Origin: Mucilaginibacter lacusdianchii
GTDB lineage: Bacteria; Bacteroidota; Bacteroidia; Sphingobacteriales; Sphingobacteriaceae
Direction of reading: 5' to 3'
DNA length: 64,000 nt
Assembly: GCF_009770985.1 (NCBI RefSeq)
Contig: NZ_WSRW01000002.1
Coordinates: forward strand, 1,116,001 to 1,180,000
Shown: one piece after another, positions 6,132 through 14,755 of the stretch
How the letters are laid out: every line of letters starts with the position of its first letter
Position numbering within the stretch: the stretch's first letter is position 1
Position numbers and translations under genes: made by a program
Notes under the pieces: generated by a model
Seen by the model: the letters and a program-made list of their open reading frames with translations, nothing else
What the model was told of the DNA's origin: nothing
The model's database searches: none

Positions 6132-8396
6132 ATGTTGTATAGCCAAAAACTTGAAGTTTACAGCGGTCCATTGTCGCCTGCTGTTGAACAAGCTATTATT
6201 GATATAAAACAATACTTTGGGGTGTCGGACCTCAAAGTATTGTCTTTTGACAGATGGCATATTGTTATTCCGGTAACTTACGAGGTTTCTTTACCCAGCA
6301 ATGGTGCAGTCAATAATATTGATATAAGACCAGAAGAACCGATGCTGATAAAGTTATCATTAGAAGATTACCCTAATTTTGCGCCGTTCATCTTAAGTGA
6401 TCGCGAGGATTTTCCAAAATCCCAACTATCCCACCTTTATTTTACAGAAGAAAGTGAACCGGCACGACTTTGCATGGTGCGTGAAACGCCTAATGAGTGG
6501 TTTGCAAGAATTAAAATGAGCGACTTTTTAGATGTCGGTCAACAATGGCTGTACAAGGCGGGTACGGGACTATTGAATGAGGACGGTGATGAGTTTGATC
6601 CTACCAGAGTCGAAGGTAATGTTTTGGCAAAACATGTCTATAAATACGATATGCTTTACGAAGTGGTAAAAGGCGACCAGCGTCTTTTACCAGATTACCC
6701 TATGGCAATTTTAATTTCCGGCTTTGCAAAAGCCTCAAATAAGCGGCCGTATTATAAAACCCTGATGCCGGTACCCTTTATTGTACTTCCTAAAGTTTTG
6801 GAAGCTGTTAGCGAGGTGTACAACCCAGAAAAGCAAAATGAAGGGCAAAATAAAGAGAATCCTTTGTTTTCAGTGTTGCTCTGGCATCCGGACAATAAGG
6901 TCGAGGAATTATACCTTACAAAAAAACCGGCAACATTCGCCCATTTGAAGACTTTCTTTTCTATAAGGGGTATAGACATAGGAAACATTTTGGCAACCTT
7001 AGAAAAGCAAGGAGTGTTGATCAAGCTTGGTGTGCCTATTATTTATGCTATGCGAAGGCCCAACAAAGTGATTGGTTACAATGGTGAGTATGAGTTCTTT
7101 AATTTTGTGCTAATCATGTCACAAGGCGGAGTAGCGGCGATTAAGGATACAGACGAGGTCATCATTCAAAGCCATATAGAGCCTTTCGGCTCCATGCTTG
7201 CGGGTTATATTTCAGGAAAACCTAAGTCCGCCTCAACTTTATATGTTGGAGCGGGGTCATTAGGCTCAAAAATGATTATGCATGATGCACGCGCAGGAAA
7301 TTTACATATAGGTGTTCAAGACAATAAGCCGCTGCTACAGCATAACTTGGTTCGTCACGAATTATTTGCGCAACATGTTGGTCAGAATAAAGCTAAAGCA
7401 ATTGTCGAAACTATAGAAAATTTTTACACCACAGAAAGCACGGATGGGCTTAAAGCATATGAGCAAAGTGTTGTATTAATGAAAGCTGACGATTGGGAGC
7501 CTTATAAATATCTCGTTGACACTACCGCAAGCCGTCAGGTAAGTAATTACCTGACCTTAACAGATTTGCCTTCTCAACTTAGATATATCAAATCAGAAAT
7601 TGCGGATGAGGGGAAATTAGGCCTGTTGTATGCAGAGGGTTCTGATAGAAACCCGCGAATGGATGATCTCCTTTATTACACATGTTATCTGGCAACAAAA
7701 GATCAAAAATTAGCTAATTGGCGAAGAGCTGACGCAAGCAGGAAAATTGAAACATTAAATATTGGCCTTGGTTGCAGTTCAGCAACATCTATTATGGCTG
7801 ATGATCAAATCAGTTTACATGCAAGCGCGTTCTCAAGAACTATCGTTGGCCTTAAACATCAGGACGCAATAAAAAGCGGAATTATCTTTACCTGTCATGC
7901 AGAAAATGCGAGCACAGGTATAGTGCTTTCAAGTAATACATTCGATGTACAACCATTTGAGGTTTTACCATGTCAATCCGGTAGTGAATGGTCAGTTCGA
8001 ATGCTGTCTGGCACGTGCGAAAGACTTCTCAAATTATCTAATGATCATGCACCTGTAGAAACAGGTGGCGTATTAATTGGAATCGCAAATTATAAGACGA
8101 AAGTTGTTCATGTATTCGATATCCTCACTGAACCCCAAGATAGCCAAGGTACCTGCACGGGTTTTAAACGAGGGATTAAAGGACTACCGCAGGAGGTGGA
8201 AGCTATAAAAAATGTAACAGGCGATGTAATTGGATATGTGGGTGAATGGCATACTCATCCAATGGACCTGAAACGCTTGAGTCAAAAGGACATGGAGACC
8301 ATAAACGACTTGAAAGTTTTAAACAGGAAGGTACCTATACCAACCTGTGCTTTGATTGTAACGACAGATGAGGTATTACCGTTTGTTTTCGAATGA
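6132..8396 (+). CDS. E2-E1-JAB fusion protein of a ubiquitin-like conjugation pathway
   Basis: A 754-aa fusion with three enzyme-like parts. Residues 1-190 resemble the prokaryotic E2 fold, with a likely catalytic Cys114 in ARLCMV. Residues 365-580 are a ThiF/E1-like adenylation domain: GAGSLGS at 373-379, Asp397 and the NLxR motif (Arg408), with Cys548 (GCSSAT) a candidate thioester site. Residues 635-735 are a JAB/JAMM metalloprotease: Glu643 (ETGGVLIG), HTHP at 707-710, Ser717 and Asp720. Together these can activate, transfer and remove a protein tag. Type II CBASS splits the same activities over Cap2 and Cap3. No CD-NTase or ubiquitin-like protein is visible here, so the target is unknown. 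Confidence 0.85.
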   Translation: MLYSQKLEVYSGPLSPAVEQAIIDIKQYFGVSDLKVLSFDRWHIVIPVTYEVSLPSNGAVNNIDIRPEEPMLIKLSLEDYPNFAPFILSDREDFPKSQLSHLYFTEESEPARLCMVRETPNEWFARIKMSDFLDVGQQWLYKAGTGLLNEDGDEFDPTRVEGNVLAKHVYKYDMLYEVVKGDQRLLPDYPMAILISGFAKASNKRPYYKTLMPVPFIVLPKVLEAVSEVYNPEKQNEGQNKENPLFSVLLWHPDNKVEELYLTKKPATFAHLKTFFSIRGIDIGNILATLEKQGVLIKLGVPIIYAMRRPNKVIGYNGEYEFFNFVLIMSQGGVAAIKDTDEVIIQSHIEPFGSMLAGYISGKPKSASTLYVGAGSLGSKMIMHDARAGNLHIGVQDNKPLLQHNLVRHELFAQHVGQNKAKAIVETIENFYTTESTDGLKAYEQSVVLMKADDWEPYKYLVDTTASRQVSNYLTLTDLPSQLRYIKSEIADEGKLGLLYAEGSDRNPRMDDLLYYTCYLATKDQKLANWRRADASRKIETLNIGLGCSSATSIMADDQISLHASAFSRTIVGLKHQDAIKSGIIFTCHAENASTGIVLSSNTFDVQPFEVLPCQSGSEWSVRMLSGTCERLLKLSNDHAPVETGGVLIGIANYKTKVVHVFDILTEPQDSQGTCTGFKRGIKGLPQEVEAIKNVTGDVIGYVGEWHTHPMDLKRLSQKDMETINDLKVLNRKVPIPTCALIVTTDEVLPFVFE

Positions 8397-8408
8397 TATT
8401 GACTGGAG

Positions 8409-9716
8409 ATGGTTGGTAGAAAAAGATTTGGCGTAGCACTTTCCGGAGGAGGATATCGTGCTGCTGGGTTTCATATCGGTACTTTAAAAACCCTTCACAA
8501 GCTGCAATTACTTGACAAGGTTGATGTGTTATCGACAATTTCGGGCGGCTCCATAACTGGGGCCGCCTATTGCCTTCACCAAGGCAACTTCCTGGCTTTT
8601 GAAGCCGAGATGATAGAAATTCTAAGTACTAAGAGCGTTATAAAATATGTACTTGGATCCTGGCTGTTTTTAAGGGCAGCTCTACCATCTTTGATAACCA
8701 TACTCCTTTCAATTTATTTGTTATTCACAAAATGGGCTTTCTGTTCAATTTTCATCTTGGGATTATTTTTCTATTTATTAATCCGTTTCCAGTTTAAATT
8801 ATTTCCCCTCAGCCGTATAATTGAAAAAGCTTATAATAGGTTTTTCTTCAGCGGTGAGACTTTAGAGGCACTATGTGACCGACCTGAATTGGCGATTGGA
8901 TCTACCAACTTACAAACCATGCGCCATTTTACTTTTTCGAAACGTAAGATGGAAGACTCTGTTTATGCATATTATCCCAAGCCCATATTATTTGATAACA
9001 AAGGCTTTCCCATTTCAAGAGCTGTAATGGCTTCAACTTGTGTCCCTTTTGCATTTACGCCAGTGTACATAAATGCTGAATTCTTTAAAGACCCCAATTT
9101 AGCAAGCACAGTCAAACCAATGTTAGTAGATGGCGGTGTTTACGACAATCAAGGTGTGCATAAGATAACTCAAAACAACAGTTCTTATGCCTGCGACATC
9201 GTTCTGGTTAGTGACGCGGGCAACAAAGTACCTTTTGACAAATCTTATAACAACACATTTACCTTACTATTGAGAACAGTAGAAACTTTCATGGTCAGGA
9301 TTAAGAATTTTCAGATGATTCAAAATATTTATAATGCTGATAATAAACGAGAGGTGGCTTATCAATCACTTGGATGGGATTTAGAGGGGTGTGTCAAGGG
9401 GTTTTACGATAACCTTAAAAATCGTAACATATCTTCTGCGCTTGCATCTGCACATAACTTACAAGAAGAATGGATTGATACACCGCATTTATATAAAGAA
9501 GCAATCATTAAGCATTTATCTGCCAACTGCAACTTGCAAAGCATATCAGCAAATTCATTATCTCCTGAACGACTTTCTTGTATTCGCCAGATTGGGACTA
9601 ACTTGACAGTGCTAAAAGCTGAACTTATAAAGGATATGATTGTTCATGCAGAAAATCTTACTGAGTTACAATTACGCTTATACTGCCCGTCATTATTTTC
9701 CAAGTCGGTGAATTAA
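8409..9716 (+). CDS. Membrane-associated patatin-like phospholipase, probable effector
   Basis: A 435-aa patatin-family lipid hydrolase, last gene of the operon, 12 bp after the E2-E1-JAB stop. The oxyanion motif GGGYRAAG is at residues 13-20, the nucleophile Ser45 sits in TISGGS, and the catalytic Asp in VDGGVYDNQG near residue 240. A strongly hydrophobic stretch of about 45 residues (roughly 82-127) separates nucleophile and Asp and should place the enzyme at the membrane. Patatin phospholipases such as CapV are CBASS effectors that destroy the host membrane. That role fits here but is inferred. No regulator follows. Confidence 0.85.
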   Translation: MVGRKRFGVALSGGGYRAAGFHIGTLKTLHKLQLLDKVDVLSTISGGSITGAAYCLHQGNFLAFEAEMIEILSTKSVIKYVLGSWLFLRAALPSLITILLSIYLLFTKWAFCSIFILGLFFYLLIRFQFKLFPLSRIIEKAYNRFFFSGETLEALCDRPELAIGSTNLQTMRHFTFSKRKMEDSVYAYYPKPILFDNKGFPISRAVMASTCVPFAFTPVYINAEFFKDPNLASTVKPMLVDGGVYDNQGVHKITQNNSSYACDIVLVSDAGNKVPFDKSYNNTFTLLLRTVETFMVRIKNFQMIQNIYNADNKREVAYQSLGWDLEGCVKGFYDNLKNRNISSALASAHNLQEEWIDTPHLYKEAIIKHLSANCNLQSISANSLSPERLSCIRQIGTNLTVLKAELIKDMIVHAENLTELQLRLYCPSLFSKSVN

Positions 9717-9953
9717 ATTTGAATAGCTTCGAGTAAGCTATAGAAAAACAGATTGCTAAACTTAATATGTTAGACATATCATGTGGTTTTACGACTAATT
9801 ACAGCAATCACGATTCAACTGGAATAGGCTTTGCAACAAGACAACCTCTTTAATTTGAGGCAACTAAACTATAAAAACCGTTTGCGCATTCATCATTTAC
9901 CTGTACAGTATTTTATTATTGATCAGAAATCATATAAGCATAACTAATTTAAC

Positions 9954-10208
9954 TTAGGATCCAAGGCCAATAACTACTTCAAAGGAAACCAGCGCTTTTG
10001 TTGGAGGTTCAATCATTTTATCAATTCCGAGTAAAACTGCTGAAACGTTTCTTGACTGAAGTCCTTTTTCAAAATAATAGTGAAAGGTCATTTCGTGTTC
10101 AGGATTATTAATGTTTAGTTGCTTTAATAATGTTTTTTCCTGATCGGTTACGGGAATAAGTTCGATAACAGCCTTGGTTTGACTTACTGGTTCGTAACGA
10201 TAATTCAT
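9954..10208 (-). CDS. Small hypothetical protein (84 aa)
   Basis: No family recognised. It starts MNYRYEPVSQTKAVIELIPV and ends SFEVVIGLGS; composition is that of a soluble alpha/beta protein without signal peptide or membrane segment. It stands alone, convergent with the patatin gene and divergent from the ankyrin gene, with AT-rich gaps on both sides. Coding status rests on length and ordinary composition only. Confidence 0.4.
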   Translation of the reverse strand: MNYRYEPVSQTKAVIELIPVTDQEKTLLKQLNINNPEHEMTFHYYFEKGLQSRNVSAVLLGIDKMIEPPTKALVSFEVVIGLGS

Positions 10209-10418
10209 AAAACATATTGTATTTGGAGATCAGTAAATATATCAATTACCAATTACGATTTTACGATTAATATAAGTTATCAGTTTCTATTGATAATCCA
10301 ATTATCTATATTCTAAAGCCGGTCTACAAATCGATAAGCCTGGTGCTTAAAAATGGCTAGTCAAGTCAAAACATCAGTCGTTTAAAATTTAAATCAAAAC
10401 TTTGTAAATTGCGCACCT

Positions 10419-10440
10419 AAATTGGTAATTCTACCAATTT
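10419..10440. promoter_or_regulatory. Inverted repeat and promoter upstream of the ankyrin gene
   Basis: AAATTGGTA (10419-10427) and TACCAATTT (10432-10440) form a perfect 9-bp palindrome. TAACTTTG at 10477-10484 matches the Bacteroidota -7 consensus TAnnTTTG and lies 21 bp before the ATG. The palindrome is placed as an upstream operator would be. Confidence 0.5.
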
Positions 10441-10505
10441 AATTGTGATAAGGTTCCTCTAAAAATAAATTGGTTGTAACTTTGCAATAATTCCATTGAA
10501 GCAGC

Positions 10506-11153
10506 ATGCTTAATCTATTAGAATTAATCAGCACCGCAAATGATCAGGAAATCAGGGATACCCTTTTTCGTAATCCCGGTTTAACAAACGAAGGTATTTC
10601 ACTTTGCGGCAATTCAGATGCTAAAAAAGGTCATCCGCTGCACCGTGTATGTGATGCAGTGTTTGCAGGTAATATTACCGATGAACGAGCTATAGAAATC
10701 GCAAAAATACTTTTAGAGTTTGGTGCCAATATCGACGGGAACAAGGCTTCAGGCGATAACAACACGCCTTTGATCGCGGCTGCAAGTCTACATGCTGAAC
10801 AGTTGGGCATCTTTTACATTGAACAGGGAGCAGATGTATTTTATGCCGATAACGAAGGCGCCACTGCATTACACTGGGCGGCTTTTTGTGGACGAGATAA
10901 ACTTGTCGGCAAACTTATTGCAAACGATGCTGACATCAATCTGCAAGACCGCAATTTCCAAAGTACACCAATTGGCTGGGCGCTACATACTTTATCGTCT
11001 GAAGATACCGACAATTTGCACAATCAGTTGGCTTGCATGAAGCTTCTTTTGAAAGCAGGCGCTAACCAAACTATTTTGGATGCCGATAGCAAAAAACACC
11101 TTCGACGCATTGCGCAAAACGACCTTGAATTAGAAGGGTTACTGCTCGATTAA
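10506..11153 (+). CDS. Ankyrin-repeat protein
   Basis: A 215-aa cytoplasmic protein built of ankyrin repeats, a protein-binding scaffold. Recognisable units include NNTPLIAAASLHAEQLGIFYI, GATALHWAAFCGRDKLVGKL, STPIGWALHT with LACMKLLLKAGAN, and a degenerate first unit HPLHRVC with AKILLEFGANIDG. No signal peptide is present. It has its own promoter and sits between the defence island and the mercury genes. Ankyrin proteins occur on many mobile elements; no partner can be assigned. Confidence 0.85.
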   Translation: MLNLLELISTANDQEIRDTLFRNPGLTNEGISLCGNSDAKKGHPLHRVCDAVFAGNITDERAIEIAKILLEFGANIDGNKASGDNNTPLIAAASLHAEQLGIFYIEQGADVFYADNEGATALHWAAFCGRDKLVGKLIANDADINLQDRNFQSTPIGWALHTLSSEDTDNLHNQLACMKLLLKAGANQTILDADSKKHLRRIAQNDLELEGLLLD

Positions 11154-11158
11154 AATAA

Positions 11159-11196
11159 TATAAGTATTTAAGTATTTGCTTAAATACTTATATTTG
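11159..11196 (+). promoter_or_regulatory. ArsR-type operator overlapping the mer promoter
   Basis: Perfect 14-bp inverted repeat TATAAGTATTTAAG (11159-11172) / CTTAAATACTTATA (11179-11192) around TATTTG. Spacing and AT-rich arms resemble ArsR/SmtB operators. It overlaps TATATTTG (11189-11196), a match to the TAnnTTTG -7 box, 20 bp from the regulator's ATG. Binding would block RNA polymerase, so the regulator should repress its own operon until metal arrives. Confidence 0.65.
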
Positions 11197-11215
11197 CCTT
11201 TTTAATTGAGTATAT

Positions 11216-11578
11216 ATGAGTGCATGCAGTCGCATATTTGCAGATGTTGGGCAGATCGAAAATTGCCGGACGATCATCCAAAACAACCAAACCACCTTTA
11301 CCGAACTTTCTCGAATGCTGGCTTTAGCAGGCAATGAAGTGCGGCTCAAAATACTATATCTGTTATACAAGGAGCAGGAGCTTTGTCCGTGTGACCTTAG
11401 CGATATACTGGAAATGACCATTCCCGCCGTATCGCAGCACCTGCGCAAGCTTAAAGACGGGAACATTGTGAAAATCCGAAAGAGCGGCCAGACTATTTTT
11501 TATTCACTTTCTAATGCCGTGCTTTTAATGCCTCTATTCAATTTATTGCAAACACCTCTAATTTTAGAAACAACATGA
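11216..11578 (+). CDS. ArsR/SmtB-family metal-responsive repressor
   Basis: A 120-aa winged-helix repressor. The recognition helix region reads MTIPAVSQHLRKLKDGNIV, followed by the wing (IRKSGQTIFYSLS). Cysteines in the N-terminal arm (MSACSRIF and QIENCRT) and in LCPCDLSDIL could form a thiol metal site; CxC-type sites before the DNA helix are known in ArsR. The next gene, a mercury transporter, overlaps its stop by 4 bp, so Hg(II) is the likely inducer. The 28-bp palindromic operator directly upstream points to autoregulation. Confidence 0.85.
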   Translation: MSACSRIFADVGQIENCRTIIQNNQTTFTELSRMLALAGNEVRLKILYLLYKEQELCPCDLSDILEMTIPAVSQHLRKLKDGNIVKIRKSGQTIFYSLSNAVLLMPLFNLLQTPLILETT

Positions 11579-12183
11579 TAAGAACCACCGCAAGTAAAAG
11601 CTGGATACCGGGAGTAATCGCTGCAATGGCAGCATCCTTATGTTGTATTACGCCATTAATTGCATTTTTAGGCGGCATCAGCGGCATAGCTTCCTCCTTT
11701 TCCTGGGTAGAACCGGCAAGGCCATACCTGATTGGATTAACCTTTGTCGCATTCGCATTTGCGTGGTATCAGCAGTTAGGCAGAAAAACAAAGATAGCGG
11801 ACTGTGACTGTGAAGAAAAGCCTGCATCTTTCCCGCAATCCCAAAAGTTCCTGTTGATCGTAACCTTGTTGTCCGTTGTCCTGATGGCGCTCCCTTATTA
11901 TTCATCATTACTGTATGGTTCTTCCCGAGAGCAAGCGATGCCAGCAAATCAGGCAGATAATATTAAATGGACAACGTTTGCGGTTAAAGGGATGGGATGC
12001 GCGGATTGCACCAGGCATATTGATGGCGAGTTAGCCCGATTGTCCGGTGTTATTAAGGCGACGACATCATTTGATAAAGCTATAACTACCGTTGGATACG
12101 ATTCTCGAAAAATTTCACCAGATAGCCTGAAAAATAAGATTAATCAGATTGGTTATCGGGCAACTATCACGCAATCTAAGTAA
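11575..12183 (+). CDS. merTP: MerT-MerP fusion, mercuric ion transporter
   Basis: A 202-aa inner-membrane protein that fuses a MerT-like transporter to a MerP-like heavy-metal-associated domain. Residues 10-110 hold three hydrophobic segments with the vicinal cysteines of MerT in ASLCCITP. Residues 130-200 are an HMA domain with the metal motif GMGCADCT. Such fusions bring Hg(II) to the cytoplasm, where MerA normally reduces it. ATGA overlap with the ArsR gene shows a single operon. No merA or merB is in the window, so detoxification must occur elsewhere or by another route. Confidence 0.82.
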   Translation: MIRTTASKSWIPGVIAAMAASLCCITPLIAFLGGISGIASSFSWVEPARPYLIGLTFVAFAFAWYQQLGRKTKIADCDCEEKPASFPQSQKFLLIVTLLSVVLMALPYYSSLLYGSSREQAMPANQADNIKWTTFAVKGMGCADCTRHIDGELARLSGVIKATTSFDKAITTVGYDSRKISPDSLKNKINQIGYRATITQSK

Positions 12184-12184
12184 C

Positions 12185-12400
12185 ATGACCAAAGAAATTC
12201 AAGTGCAATCGGCTATCACCTGCCCTCACTGCGGACACATAAAGGAAGAAACGATGCCGACCGATGCATGTCAGTTCTTCTATGAATGTGAGAACTGCTA
12301 TACCGTACTGAAGCCCAATACTGGCGATTGCTGTGTTTTCTGTAGTTTCGGCACAGTAAAATGCCCTCCCATACAGGCAGGAACATCATGCTGCGGATAA
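12185..12400 (+). CDS. GDCCVxC-type cysteine-rich protein
   Basis: A 71-aa soluble protein with nine cysteines arranged as CPHC, CENC, GDCCVFC, a single Cys and a terminal SCC pair. The GDCCVxC motif defines a small family often found next to mercury transport genes; a zinc-ribbon-like or metal-buffering fold is likely. The ATG at 12185 lies 1 bp after the merTP stop; an earlier in-frame ATG at 12149 would overlap the merTP HMA domain. It is the last gene of the operon and may pass or bind Hg(II). Confidence 0.75.
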   Translation: MTKEIQVQSAITCPHCGHIKEETMPTDACQFFYECENCYTVLKPNTGDCCVFCSFGTVKCPPIQAGTSCCG

Positions 12401-12490
12401 ATTGACCTATAGAAAAGTTTCCGGCAAATAATTAACAAGTTTCCTCTGCGTTCTCGGAGAACAAGCCTGGATTCTGATTGGTATTGGCAA

Positions 12491-13855
12491 CTTAGGTTAC
12501 AGACTATTGTGTTCTAAAACCTTATCCGTCCTTTTAATATTATGCTTACTGTTGAGTGGATGGCCACAGTTTACCAGCTTGTCTAAAAGCTGCGGCTTTT
12601 TCCTGCATATCATGATAATAGGCAACACCTTTTTCTTTGTAATGCGTGAGCGTTTGTATCGTATTGTAAACCACCTTTAACATTCTTCGGGCAATTGCGA
12701 TGATCGCTTTTTGCGACTTCATCCTTTTGCGCATACGCTCAAATAGCGCGTGCCAATAAGAGTTCTTTACTCTGACCGCTGCCCATGCAGCACTAACAAC
12801 GGCAGTCTTTAAATAGGAATTTCCTTTTTTTATCGATGTACTGCCTTGTCGCCCGGCACTTTCGTTATTGCCGGGGGCTAAACCGCACCAGGCGGTAAAA
12901 TGATCTGCTGTAGGAAAGCGGCTCATATCGCTACCTGCCTCGCTTAAAATGATTTCGGCAGAACGTTGTGCGATGCCGGTAATGGTGTCCAGGCATTCGA
13001 AAGCAACTGAATAGTGTTTGGCAATATTCTCATCGATCAATGTGTTTAGTGTTTTAATCTGTTGCTGAATATGGTCGAAATCCTGTAGCAGCATCTGCAA
13101 CTGTGTTTGATGGTGTTCTGCCAGCGTACCTTCCAGTGCAAGTAACATATTATCTCGTTTGTTACGCGCCCGGCCTAAAGAGCAATTTGCAAGTTGTTCC
13201 TTATCCGTTATTCCGAGCGATAATAATCTAATGATACTCATAGCAGTCTTCGTACAAATAGAACTGATTACCGAACGCAGCTTGATATTGTTACTTTCAA
13301 GTATCTTCCATAAACGGTTCTGTATTTTGTTTTGCTGCCGTGAATAAAACAATCGGCTTCGGCAATAATCACGCAAAACCCGCTGCTCGGATGTTGGCAT
13401 AAAACTGGGTCGAACCAACCCGTGCATGAGTAGCATGCAAAGCCATCGCGCATCTTTACGATCTGTCTTACGCTTGGGAATCTGCTTGATGTGCGTTGGA
13501 TTTGCGACGATTACAGAGATACCACAATCAGTAAGAATGGAATACAAACTCATCCAATAAATGCCGGTACTTTCCATCAGGCAATGTTCTACCTCATTCG
13601 CCTTTAGCCACGCTTTTGCCTTTTGTAGCTCGCAGGTGAAAGTTCCAAACTCTTTTAACTCCTGGCCGCTGCCGTCTTTGTTCGCAATAAAACAAACGAT
13701 CTTGTCTTTATGAATGTCAATCCCACAAGCTTTGTCAAGTTGTGGCAGAATGGTCATGTCGGTCGATTTCTGTTGCTTCATTTAATGTCCTCCTTTTTAG
13801 AAAAGACATTTTTATTAGCCTGGGTGTTTGCTCATAATCATATCCCTTAGGTTAC
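12491..13855 (-). mobile_element. IS110-family insertion sequence
   Basis: A DEDD transposase gene flanked by the 10-bp direct repeat CTTAGGTTAC at 12491-12500 and 13846-13855, a spacing of 1,355 bp and normal for IS110 elements. Both ends also show AGCCTGG 20-22 bp inside or outside that repeat (12466-12472 region and 13817-13823). No terminal inverted repeats are seen, as expected. The right copy abuts the mer operon's apparent terminator. Exact ends are inferred and could shift by some bases. Confidence 0.6.
12546..13781 (-). CDS. IS110-family transposase (DEDD + Ser recombinase type)
   Basis: A 411-aa transposase. The N-terminal RuvC-like DEDD domain starts with CGIDIHKDKIVCFIA, with further acidic residues in LMESTGIYW and RKTDRKDARWL. 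The C-terminal Transposase_20 domain shows ITGIAQRSAEIILSE, WCGLAPGNNESAGR and GSTSIKKGNSYLKTA, where the catalytic serine of the family lies. Full length, no frameshift. Enzymes of this family use a structured bridge RNA made from a non-coding end of the element. The upstream non-coding stretch here is only about 65 bp to the direct repeat, so the RNA may extend past it or come from the other end. Confidence 0.92.
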   Translation of the reverse strand: MKQQKSTDMTILPQLDKACGIDIHKDKIVCFIANKDGSGQELKEFGTFTCELQKAKAWLKANEVEHCLMESTGIYWMSLYSILTDCGISVIVANPTHIKQIPKRKTDRKDARWLCMLLMHGLVRPSFMPTSEQRVLRDYCRSRLFYSRQQNKIQNRLWKILESNNIKLRSVISSICTKTAMSIIRLLSLGITDKEQLANCSLGRARNKRDNMLLALEGTLAEHHQTQLQMLLQDFDHIQQQIKTLNTLIDENIAKHYSVAFECLDTITGIAQRSAEIILSEAGSDMSRFPTADHFTAWCGLAPGNNESAGRQGSTSIKKGNSYLKTAVVSAAWAAVRVKNSYWHALFERMRKRMKSQKAIIAIARRMLKVVYNTIQTLTHYKEKGVAYYHDMQEKAAAFRQAGKLWPSTQQ

Positions 13856-13884
13856 GCCCGGTTACAGCAAGTGAAGCCGGGCGT
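13854..13884 (+). terminator. Intrinsic terminator, probably of the mer operon
   Basis: ACGCCCGG (13854-13861) pairs with CCGGGCGT (13877-13884), followed on the plus strand by TTATTTTT. The nearest plus-strand gene is the GDCCVxC gene, now 1.4 kb away with the IS110 element between. Without the insertion the hairpin would sit about 100 bp after that stop. In the other direction it could end the methylase transcript, but no T-run follows there. Confidence 0.55.
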
Positions 13885-13900
13885 TATTTTTACCACAATT

Positions 13901-14734
13901 TCAAAATAGCAACTGACTATAGTTTTGTGCCAGATGAAATGGGTAATTAGCTACCAGCATCTCCGTTTTTAATTTTTTCTTCCGGTGCTTGGCATTCACA
14001 GCAATAGGCTGAAGAATCGGCAGTTCCGCCCAGGAATATTTTTTGACGTAGCGGGCCAACACTTGGGACGGATAAGCTGAGAGCAAAAATCTTCCTTTTA
14101 TTTTAGCCAGTAAAGACAAAAGATTCTCAAAATCCTGCTCTGAATAGCCGTTATAGTGCCCCATATCTGAATTAAAGTATGGCGGATCGCAATAAAAGAA
14201 ACTCTGTAAGGTATCCCTGCTCTGGATAATATACAAGGCATCAGCGGACTCAATCTGGCAATTCTGTAGCCGTTTAGCCAAGCGCAAGGTAAACTGCTCA
14301 ATCTTGTTAGCGACAGTTTGAGGAACGGTGTTGGTGATTTTGTCATAACCCCAGCCACCATCGAGTATTGATCCAAAACTTTGAAGACTCAGCACCCATA
14401 TGGCCCATGCGCGTTTAACAGGACTGAACAAATCCGGATTATTGTAAATAACAGTAGCCTGGCGGTGTAAATCGCGGCTATGGAGAGTGACTTTGATTTC
14501 CTCAAACAATGCCCGGTAATCCTGCTTGAGAATTTTGTAGAAGTTCATCAGCTCACCATTGGTATCGTTCAGCACTTCCACTTCGGCTGGCCGCTTGGCA
14601 AAAAAGATGGCGGCTCCACCAGTGAAGGGTTCCCCGTATAAATTATGCGGCGGAATCAGGGTTAATATCTTTTCAGCAAGCTGCTGCTTACCGCCATAGT
14701 AACTGATCGGTGTTTTAATTAATATGTTACTCAT
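13901..14734 (-). CDS. Dam-like N6-adenine DNA methyltransferase (D12 class)
   Basis: A 277-aa orphan adenine methylase. Conserved parts are PISYYGGKQQLAEKIL (residues 8-23), the SAM-binding EPFTGGAAIFFAKR and the catalytic DPPYFNSD near residue 178; DPPY is the motif of N6-adenine methylases. No restriction endonuclease is adjacent. On ICEs such enzymes commonly protect incoming DNA from host restriction, a role shared with the ArdC-like protein a few kilobases away. The recognition site, probably GATC or similar, cannot be read from sequence. It sits at the far end of the transfer operon. Confidence 0.88.
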   Translation of the reverse strand: MSNILIKTPISYYGGKQQLAEKILTLIPPHNLYGEPFTGGAAIFFAKRPAEVEVLNDTNGELMNFYKILKQDYRALFEEIKVTLHSRDLHRQATVIYNNPDLFSPVKRAWAIWVLSLQSFGSILDGGWGYDKITNTVPQTVANKIEQFTLRLAKRLQNCQIESADALYIIQSRDTLQSFFYCDPPYFNSDMGHYNGYSEQDFENLLSLLAKIKGRFLLSAYPSQVLARYVKKYSWAELPILQPIAVNAKHRKKKLKTEMLVANYPFHLAQNYSQLLF

Positions 14735-14755
14735 GTTAAGAAATTTAGGTTATGC

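Noticed and set aside
6132..8396. Ordinary molybdopterin or thiamine ThiF enzyme
   Set aside because: The added E2-like and JAB parts, the MBL and patatin neighbours and the absence of sulfur-carrier genes do not fit cofactor biosynthesis.
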